DNA from: Bdellovibrio sp. | GTDB lineage: Bacteria; Bdellovibrionota; Bdellovibrionia; Bdellovibrionales; Bdellovibrionaceae | DNA: 11,151 bases | NCBI GenBank assembly: GCA_003176075.1 | Contig: PSRN01000129.1 | Span: 1 to 11,151 of the forward strand | Reading direction: 5' to 3' | Shown here: positions 6,248 through 11,151 of the stretch, one piece after another | Position numbering within the stretch: the first letter of the stretch is position 1 | Layout of the letters: every line of letters begins with the position of its first letter | Position numbers and translations under genes: made by a program | The notes under the pieces: generated by a model | The model's database searches: none | The model's input: only the letters and a program-made list of their open reading frames with translations | What the model was told of the DNA's origin: nothing

Positions 6248-8617
6248 GTGGAGCGACACAATCACGAGCATCATCATCATCATGAGCATTCAAGTGAGAA
6301 GACCGTCAAGGACCCTGTTTGTGGAATGGTCATTGCGCCTGAATCCGCCAAGGGGAAATCGACCTTCCGAGGGTTGACCTATTTCTTCTGCAGCGAAAAA
6401 TGCAAAGCGAAGTTCGATCAGGAGCCCGAGAAATATCTTGAACCGCCCAAAACCGTTGCCAAGACGCAAATGAACGTCGAATACACCTGTCCGATGCACC
6501 CGCAGATCCGGCAAATGGGTCCAGGCAATTGCCCGATCTGCGGAATGGCTTTAGAGCCCGCAACCGCAACACTCCAGACTGAGGATAATTCCGAATATCA
6601 CATGATGCTAAGGCGATTTTGGGTGAGTGCGGTCTTGAGCGTCCCACTTCTCTTTGTAACGATGGGCGGTCGGCATCTCATTTATTCGGAAGGACTCCTT
6701 GAGCAATTGAAGTGGTTCGAGGTGGCTTTCGCAACGCCGGTCATTCTCTGGGGTGGTTGGCCCTTCTTTGATCGGTTTTGGAAGTCATTGGTTAATCGAA
6801 GCTTAAACATGTTTACCCTCATCGGCCTTGGCGTTGCGGTGGCTTATGGTTACAGTCTTGTTGCCGTCCTTTTTCCGGGTCTTTTTCCCGAGTCCTTCCT
6901 TGATCCGATGACCGGGGAAGTGGGCCTCTACTTTGAGGCCGCGGCTGTGATCGTGACTCTTGTTCTTCTCGGGCAGGTTCTCGAGCTCAAGGCCCGTGGA
7001 CAGACGAGTGCAGCGATCAAGGCGTTACTTGGACTTGCTCCCAAAACCGCGCGGAAAATCAGTTCGGATGGAACGGAAACGGATATTCCACTTGAACAGG
7101 TCGCGGTCGGCGATCAACTTCGTGTTAGGCCTGGCGAGAAGGTACCGGTTGATGGTGTTGTTGTTTCCGGACAATCATCTGTCGACGAATCGATGGTGTC
7201 GGGTGAGCCCGTTCCGATCGAGAAAGTGGCTGGGTCAAAGGTCGTGGGCGCGACAATCAATGGCACAGGCAGCCTGGTCATGAAAGCTGAAAAGGTCGGC
7301 AAAGATACCATGCTTGCGCAAATCGTACAAATGGTGGCGGAGGCTCAGCGGTCGCGCGCACCGATTCAAAAACTGGTGGATCAGGTTTCAGCTTATTTTG
7401 TTCCGACCGTGGTGTTTGTCGCAATTATCACCGCCGTGGTTTGGGCATTGGTGGGTCCAGACCCGAAGCTTGCTCACGCCATTGTGAACGCCGTTGCGGT
7501 GTTGATCATCGCCTGTCCCTGCGCGCTCGGGTTGGCAACGCCGATGTCAATCATGGTGGCCACGGGGCGGGGCGCGACCATGGGAATACTATTCAAGAAT
7601 GCGGAAGCCATCGAGCTTATGCGCAAAGTGGATACCCTCGTCATTGATAAGACCGGAACGCTGACCTTGGGAAAGCCAAAGTTGGTCACAGTGACGAGTA
7701 GTGGACAGCTTTTGGAGTCCGATCTTCTGATTCTTGCGGCAAGCGTGGAGAAGGCCAGTGAACATCCTCTGGCCACGGCCATTGTTGATGGCGCCAGAGA
7801 GAAGGGGCTGGCCCTTCAGGAAGTGTCTGATTTTAAGTCAATCACGGGGAAAGGAATCCTCGCTCAAGTGAGCGGCAAAAGCGTGGCGGTTGGCAATCAG
7901 GCCCTGATGTCGGATCTCTCGGTAGCTTTCAAGCCCTTTGAGTCGCAAATGGATGCCCTCAGAGAAGACGGCCAGACGGTCATGCTTGTCGCGGTCGCTA
8001 CCTCTGCGGAGGTGCCGAAGGCACCGACTTGGAATCTCGCTGGATTCGTTGGCGTGGCTGACCCCATTAAGGAAACTACGGTCTCGGCGATCAAGACATT
8101 GCGAGGCCTGGGTGTTCAGGTTGTCATGCTCACCGGCGACAACACAAAGACCGCGCAAGCGGTGGCGAAGAAAGTCGGAGTCGATCAGTTCTTCGCCGAT
8201 GTGCTGCCACAAAAGAAGGCTGAAATCGTCAAAACAATGCAAGGCCAAGGCAAATTCGTCGCGATGGCCGGCGACGGAATCAACGATGCTCCAGCGCTGG
8301 CGCAGGCTCAGGTCGGGATCGCCATGGGCACAGGCACGGACGTCGCCATGAACACAGCGGGCCTCACTCTCGTCAAGGGAGATCTCGTCGGGATTGTCAG
8401 GGCGCGCGCCTTGAGCGAGGGGACACTGAGAAACATCAAGCAGAATCTGTTCTTTGCATTCGTTTACAACGCGCTGGGGGTTCCGCTTGCGGCTGGCGTT
8501 CTTTACCCCGTCTTCGGCCTTTTACTGAGTCCCATCATCGCGGCAGCAGCCATGAGTCTGAGTTCGGTTTCCGTCGTCGGAAATGCACTTCTTTTAAAGA
8601 AGGTGAGTCTATCTTGA
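6248..8617 (+). CDS. copA: Copper-exporting P1B-type ATPase with YHS and heavy-metal-binding N-terminal domains
   Basis: Predicted 789-aa inner-membrane pump that uses ATP to expel Cu(I). The N-terminus is His-rich (residues 4-14). A YHS/TRASH domain follows (KDPVCGM, C25; FFCSEKC, C48 and C52), then a heavy-metal-binding domain (YTCPMHP, C81; NCPICGM, C95 and C98). There is no classical GMTCxxC domain. Core motifs are all present: the SGEP actuator loop (318-321), CPC in the transport site (423-425), DKTGTLT with phospho-Asp D467, an SEHPLA motif, TGD (629-631) and GDGINDAP (675-682). The late YN and MSLSSVS residues fit the Cu(I) P1B-1 class. Start GTG 6248 has AAAGGAT about 7 nt upstream, inside the end of csoR. 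Length is normal for this subgroup. Its 3' end overlaps the SRPBCC gene by four bases. Regulation by CsoR through the site at 5915 is expected. Confidence 0.95.
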   Translation: MERHNHEHHHHHEHSSEKTVKDPVCGMVIAPESAKGKSTFRGLTYFFCSEKCKAKFDQEPEKYLEPPKTVAKTQMNVEYTCPMHPQIRQMGPGNCPICGMALEPATATLQTEDNSEYHMMLRRFWVSAVLSVPLLFVTMGGRHLIYSEGLLEQLKWFEVAFATPVILWGGWPFFDRFWKSLVNRSLNMFTLIGLGVAVAYGYSLVAVLFPGLFPESFLDPMTGEVGLYFEAAAVIVTLVLLGQVLELKARGQTSAAIKALLGLAPKTARKISSDGTETDIPLEQVAVGDQLRVRPGEKVPVDGVVVSGQSSVDESMVSGEPVPIEKVAGSKVVGATINGTGSLVMKAEKVGKDTMLAQIVQMVAEAQRSRAPIQKLVDQVSAYFVPTVVFVAIITAVVWALVGPDPKLAHAIVNAVAVLIIACPCALGLATPMSIMVATGRGATMGILFKNAEAIELMRKVDTLVIDKTGTLTLGKPKLVTVTSSGQLLESDLLILAASVEKASEHPLATAIVDGAREKGLALQEVSDFKSITGKGILAQVSGKSVAVGNQALMSDLSVAFKPFESQMDALREDGQTVMLVAVATSAEVPKAPTWNLAGFVGVADPIKETTVSAIKTLRGLGVQVVMLTGDNTKTAQAVAKKVGVDQFFADVLPQKKAEIVKTMQGQGKFVAMAGDGINDAPALAQAQVGIAMGTGTDVAMNTAGLTLVKGDLVGIVRARALSEGTLRNIKQNLFFAFVYNALGVPLAAGVLYPVFGLLLSPIIAAAAMSLSSVSVVGNALLLKKVSLS

Positions 8618-9120
8618 ACGCAAAGAGTTTCCCTTTTCGAATGGTCAGTTCGGCTACAATTGCGGCACCGCCCGAGCAGATTTTTTCGTACCTTGATGAT
8701 CAAAAACGGCTTTCGTCACATATGGAAAGATCGTCTTGGATGATGGCTGGATCGAGGATGAAAATTGATCTGGATTCAAAACAAGGAAAAGAAAAAGACG
8801 CGGAGATCGTACTTCGCGGTTCGATGATGGGAATTCCCCTTTTCGTCCGAGAACGCATCTCGGAAAGACAGCCGCCGCGCAGAAAGGCGTGGGAGACTGT
8901 CGGTCCTCAGAAAATGATCGTCCTTGACCAGTATCGAATGGGATTTGAGATCAACCCCAATGGGTCGACTTCAAAGGTCTCAGTCTTCATTGAATACAGT
9001 TTGCCAACGGGACCGCAGAAACTGCTGGGTCTTCTTTTAGGTAGGGTCTATGCAAGGTGGTGCATAGACCACATGATAAAAGACGCTGCCTTCCATTTTA
9101 ACCAGCTGGCAAATAATTGA
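8614..9120 (+). CDS. SRPBCC (START/Bet v1-like) superfamily protein
   Basis: Predicted 168-aa soluble protein. The opening pattern after residue 12 (SSATIAAPPEQIFSYLDD) is the first strand and helix of the polyketide cyclase/SRPBCC fold. Later alternating strands (KIDLDS, AEIVLRG, VRERISE, YRMGFEIN, KVSVFIEYSL) and a long C-terminal helix (about 134-165) complete a lipid- or ligand-binding cavity. The ligand is unknown. The most likely start is TTG 8614, because GAAGGTGAG (8599-8607) lies 6 nt upstream and the TTGA overlaps the ATPase stop, implying coupling. ATG 8641 is a weaker alternative. SRPBCC genes do appear beside copper ATPases, suggesting a role in membrane or metal stress, but this is context only. 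Confidence 0.85.
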   Translation: MNAKSFPFRMVSSATIAAPPEQIFSYLDDQKRLSSHMERSSWMMAGSRMKIDLDSKQGKEKDAEIVLRGSMMGIPLFVRERISERQPPRRKAWETVGPQKMIVLDQYRMGFEINPNGSTSKVSVFIEYSLPTGPQKLLGLLLGRVYARWCIDHMIKDAAFHFNQLANN

Positions 9121-9124
9121 TTTC

Positions 9125-9244
9125 GTGGAAAGCGCAGATTAGCGCGCAAAGCTGCGAAAACGAGCGACCGCGACTTCGCCCTCGCCTGAAGTTCATCCGG
9201 ATCATTCGGCCTCAAAGAAGCGCATCAACCGTATCAAGGGGCAG
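9125..9244 (+). pseudogene. 5' coding-like extension of the second csoR-like gene, without a usable start
   Basis: In the frame of the next gene, codons from about 9191 read VHPDHSASKKRINRIKGQ, the conserved N-terminus and first-helix start of CsoR proteins (compare VHSDHS in the intact copy). No ATG, GTG or TTG occurs in frame between the TAG at 9140-9142 and 9245. A GTG at 9125 is in frame but only five codons before that TAG. A nonsense change, a sequencing error, or a rare start such as CTG 9152 could explain this. Confidence 0.6.
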
Positions 9245-9454
9245 TTGAATGCAGTGGCTCGAATGATCGATGACCGTGAGTACTGTCCAAACATCATTCA
9301 ACAAATTCGTGCTGCTAAAAATGCTCTGCAAAGCCTGGAATCCGAAATCCTCCGCGGACACATCCGTGGATGCGTGAAAAAGGCGTTCCAATCAAAAGAT
9401 GCGTTCGAAACCAACGATAAGATCGAGGAAATTTTGGAGCTGATTAATCGATAA
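9245..9454 (+). CDS. Second CsoR-family metal-sensing repressor, N-terminally incomplete as annotated
   Basis: Predicted 69 aa from TTG 9245, shorter than the usual 85-100. The body clearly belongs to the CsoR family and keeps the full C-H-C ligand set (C14, H39 and C43 from this start), so the sensor half appears functional. The start is unlikely to be genuine: AAGGGG is only 3 nt upstream, and the conserved first-helix residues RINRIKGQ are encoded just before it. True coding probably began further upstream and is now blocked by a TAG at 9140-9142, unless a non-standard start is used. It diverges strongly from the copy at 5955, so it is not a recent duplicate. It may be a decaying paralogue, or a repressor of the SRPBCC, lipoprotein or PPK2 genes. 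I see no second G-tract operator near it. Confidence 0.7.
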   Translation: MNAVARMIDDREYCPNIIQQIRAAKNALQSLESEILRGHIRGCVKKAFQSKDAFETNDKIEEILELINR

Positions 9455-9636
9455 TTGGTTTGTTGAGGGGGAATGGATCCGCAAGGCTTTGAGCGGCGCT
9501 TCTCGCCGATATCCTGGCGATTACCAAGAATCCTTCGAACGTTAAGGTGGATGGGGACGAGAGGATCTGTGGCGATCAAACTTTGTGAAAGCTGGTGACA
9601 GTGAAGCCTCGTCTGTCTAAATTTAAGGGGGCAGAC

Positions 9637-9669
9637 ATGGTTAGAAACGACAAAAGGAGACTCAAATGA
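9637..9669 (+). CDS. Putative 10-codon leader peptide coupled to the lipoprotein gene
   Basis: ATG 9637 is preceded by AAGGGGG (9625-9631) at 5 nt and encodes the basic peptide MVRNDKRRLK. Its TGA (9667-9669) overlaps the lipoprotein ATG (9666-9668) as ATGA, and the lipoprotein's own ribosome binding site lies inside it. This arrangement suits translational coupling or attenuation. A function is not established and chance is possible. Confidence 0.35.
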   Translation: MVRNDKRRLK

Positions 9670-10007
9670 AAGTAGGAATGTTAGCTCTGTTAACTGCGGC
9701 AAGTGTTGGATTGTTTGGATGCGCCCACACCGCCATGCGTGGATCCGTGGCCATGAAAACATCCGACAATGAAGCTCACGTTTGCATGGGAGAAGGAGAA
9801 GTCAAACCTGGTGATCGAGTCAGATTATTCAAAAACGTCTGTCACTCGAAAGGTCCAAGCGGAGCTTACTCAGGTGCTGGTGCCGGATGCGAAAAGAAAG
9901 AGATTGGCGAGGGAACCGTCAAGGAAATCCTCAACCAACATTACTCACTCGTCAAATTTGACCAGGGAATTCAGGTCGAAGAGGGAACTTTTGTCGAAAA
10001 GTTGTGA
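9666..10007 (+). CDS. Small Cys-containing outer- or periplasm-facing lipoprotein
   Basis: Predicted 113-aa precursor. Residues 1-18 form a lipoprotein signal peptide ending in the lipobox LFGC, with C19 as the lipidated residue and Ala at +2, which in many Gram-negatives favours outer-membrane sorting. The mature part is a compact beta-rich domain with a GDRVRLFKN segment (49-57), a YSLVKFDQG segment (93-101), three further cysteines (C40, C59, C75) and several His. I recall similar small lipoproteins of unknown function from Bdellovibrio-type genomes. Metal binding or disulphides are possible but not shown. Start ATG 9666 has AAAGGAGA (9653-9660) at 5 nt, a very good site. It follows the second csoR-like gene by about 210 nt and is followed at once by a hairpin, so it may be transcribed on its own. 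Confidence 0.82.
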   Translation: MKVGMLALLTAASVGLFGCAHTAMRGSVAMKTSDNEAHVCMGEGEVKPGDRVRLFKNVCHSKGPSGAYSGAGAGCEKKEIGEGTVKEILNQHYSLVKFDQGIQVEEGTFVEKL

Positions 10008-10013
10008 TCTTAT

Positions 10014-10039
10014 GGAGGGGCCTTAAAAGAGGCCTCTTC
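10014..10039 (+). terminator. Hairpin directly after the lipoprotein gene
   Basis: GGAGGGGCCT (10014-10023) pairs with AGGCCTCTTC (10030-10039) as a 10-bp stem including two G-U pairs, with a 6-base loop, starting 6 nt after the lipoprotein stop. The following bases (TAGCAAAAGG) are not a U-run, so it could be a weak intrinsic terminator or an RNA-stabilising 3' structure. Confidence 0.55.
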
Positions 10040-10091
10040 TAGCAAAAGGACCTGGCGAATGGTTGGCTAGGTTAGCAGCTGAGGTGGGGAT

Positions 10092-10139
10092 ATGAAGATC
10101 ATTTTTGTGCTGCTTTTCACCTCCGGCACAATCCATTGA
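10092..10139 (+). CDS. Possible 15-codon hydrophobic leader ORF upstream of ppk2
   Basis: ATG 10092 follows GAGGTGGGGAT and encodes MKIIFVLLFTSGTIH, which looks like a signal-peptide start, then stops at TGA 10137-10139. The PPK2 frame is open in parallel and continues downstream. It could be a leader peptide, the head of a lost secreted protein, or chance. Confidence 0.25.
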   Translation: MKIIFVLLFTSGTIH

Positions 10140-10246
10140 ATTTTGCTGAGGGTGGGAATGGTCACAAAGCAACAACAAAGGACAAAGGCTTTGATGACAC
10201 AAAAACTGCGCTTTCAAATGGCGTTCTGCTCATGGTTCGACAGGCA

Positions 10247-11029
10247 ATGAGCAAATCCGATTCTCCAGCCATAACCAAAAAGGAATACGGCGAAACACTT
10301 CGCAAACTTCAAATTGAGCTCGTGAAGTTGCAACGCCATTTCATCCAATGTAACGACAAAATTTTGCTTATTTTTGAGGGCCGGGACGCGGCTGGTAAGG
10401 ATGGAACGATCAAGAGAATCGTTGAACATCTGAGCCCGCGTGAAACCCGAGTTGTTGCGCTCGGAAAACCGTCCGATCGAGACCAGGCCTCATGGTATTT
10501 TCAGCGCTATATTCCCCACTTGCCTGCAGCGCAAGAACTCGTTTTGTTCAATAGAAGTTGGTACAACCGCGCTGGCGTCGAGCATGTCATGGGATTTTGC
10601 TCAAAGGGAGAATACGAAGAATTTTTTGCGTCGATCGGCGAGTTCGAGGAAATGCTAGTCCGCTCTGGCATCAAGCTTCTCAAATACTACCTTGATATCT
10701 CGAAAGAAGAACAGAAAAAGCGCCTGCGCGATCGGGAACGTGATCCGCTCAAGCAATGGAAAGTGAGCCCGATCGACAATCAGGCGCTAAAATTCTGGAA
10801 ACAATATAGCAAGGCCCGCAACCAAATGCTGGTGCGCTCGGGCAATCCCACTGTTCCTTGGACTATCGTTAAAGCCGATAATAAAAGGTTGGCTAGAATC
10901 AACATCATTCGCGATATCCTGACCCGTCTTCACTATAAGGGAAAAAACAAAAAGCTGATCGAGCCAGACCCCCGTGTGATTCTGGAATTCGATCCTTCTC
11001 GTGTGGATCGAGGACTCCTGTTCCCATAA
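10247..11029 (+). CDS. ppk2: Polyphosphate kinase 2 (PPK2) family protein
   Basis: Predicted 260-aa cytoplasmic phosphotransferase. PPK2 enzymes move phosphate between polyphosphate and nucleotides, usually in the direction of NTP or NDP formation. Visible elements: Walker A GRDAAGKDGT (45-54), the SPRETRVVALGKPSDRD stretch (63-79), WYFQRYIPHLP (83-93), the Walker B region FNRSWYNRAGVE (101-112), and the lid RERDPLKQWKVSPID (163-177). The Walker B Asp often written FDRSWY is Asn here. The length suits a single-domain class I member. The frame is open upstream to 10076, with possible starts at TTG 10136, ATG 10232 and ATG 10247. None has a strong ribosome binding site. I pick 10247 because family homology starts just after it and AGG is nearby. 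Polyphosphate is linked to copper tolerance in some bacteria, so the location may be meaningful, but co-transcription is not evident. Confidence 0.9.
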   Translation: MSKSDSPAITKKEYGETLRKLQIELVKLQRHFIQCNDKILLIFEGRDAAGKDGTIKRIVEHLSPRETRVVALGKPSDRDQASWYFQRYIPHLPAAQELVLFNRSWYNRAGVEHVMGFCSKGEYEEFFASIGEFEEMLVRSGIKLLKYYLDISKEEQKKRLRDRERDPLKQWKVSPIDNQALKFWKQYSKARNQMLVRSGNPTVPWTIVKADNKRLARINIIRDILTRLHYKGKNKKLIEPDPRVILEFDPSRVDRGLLFP

Positions 11030-11151
11030 CACCAAACCTTGGCCATCTGACTGGATTTAGGGCCATCAATTCACAGGTGATTTCGACTTTAACCCGTTTG
11101 TTTTCGCCTCCAGACTCCGGTTGAAATCGGTACCGCAAAGTGACCGAGCGT
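11030..11151. other. Right-hand edge, no gene called
   Basis: A minus-strand frame is open from the window edge and gives plausible beta-strand-like sequence over the first 35 codons, but it then runs 125 nt into ppk2 on the opposite strand before stopping. It may be the tail of a convergent gene or a shadow. GGCCATC occurs twice, at 11041 and 11061. No clear terminator follows ppk2. Confidence 0.3.

Noticed and set aside
6262..6292. CAT/CAC-rich run as a simple repeat or cloning tag
   Set aside because: It encodes the His-rich metal-binding start of the ATPase, common in this family, so no artefact is implied.
9473..9598. Plus-strand 41-codon frame after the second csoR-like gene
   Set aside because: GAGGGGGA is too close to the ATG, the peptide is Arg/Trp-rich with no recognised motif, and nothing else supports it.
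9298..9762. Minus-strand 154-codon open frame
   Set aside because: It runs antisense over the second csoR-like gene and the lipoprotein signal peptide, and its composition is typical of a shadow frame.
10905..11151. Minus-strand frame open at the right edge
   Set aside because: It overlaps ppk2 by 125 nt on the opposite strand. The edge part looks somewhat protein-like, but it cannot be judged without the next sequence.
1..11151. Mobile element or phage island signatures
   Set aside because: I found no transposase, integrase, terminal inverted repeats or tRNA attachment site. Horizontal transfer of the copper genes is possible but not shown here.

Overview
The window (about 11.2 kb, roughly half G+C) looks like an accessory copper-handling region of a Gram-negative bacterium. 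Several traits suggest a Bdellovibrio-type or related delta-proteobacterial lineage: a short lipoprotein of a type I associate with that group, a receiver-like protein joined to a region resembling the sensor part of its HD-GYP proteins, and dense coding on both strands. This is an impression from protein style, since no marker gene is present. I see no tRNA, rRNA, CRISPR array, insertion sequence or integrase.

Layout from left to right. Positions 1-610 hold no convincing gene. A plus-strand gene (611-2053) encodes a degenerate response-regulator receiver, a low-complexity linker and a second regulatory domain. A short unrecognised gene or relic follows (2290-2697), possibly with a weak terminator hairpin. 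Four minus-strand genes form a tight operon transcribed from about 5750 down to 2832: a His-rich DUF2933 membrane protein, an isoprenylcysteine methyltransferase-like membrane protein, a protein of the L-2-amino-thiazoline-4-carboxylate hydrolase family, and a beta-CASP metallo-beta-lactamase-fold nuclease. Their junctions are 0 nt apart, 3 nt apart, and an 11-nt overlap.

Divergent from it, on the plus strand, is a copper operon: csoR (5955-6242), a copper-exporting P1B ATPase with YHS and heavy-metal-binding N-terminal domains (6248-8617), and an SRPBCC protein starting inside the ATPase stop codon (8614-9120). An imperfect G-tract dyad (5915-5938) lies between a promoter-like sequence and the csoR ribosome binding site, as expected of a CsoR operator. 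Downstream are a second CsoR-like gene whose N-terminal coding sequence lacks a usable start (9245-9454), a small lipoprotein preceded by a 10-codon leader ORF (9666-10007), a hairpin, and a PPK2-family polyphosphate kinase (10247-11029).

Working model (inference): Cu(I) releases CsoR and induces the ATPase and SRPBCC protein. The divergent membrane and enzyme genes, the lipoprotein and polyphosphate metabolism may form a wider envelope or metal-stress module. The least described parts are the four-gene divergent operon, the startless second CsoR and the leader ORF before the lipoprotein.
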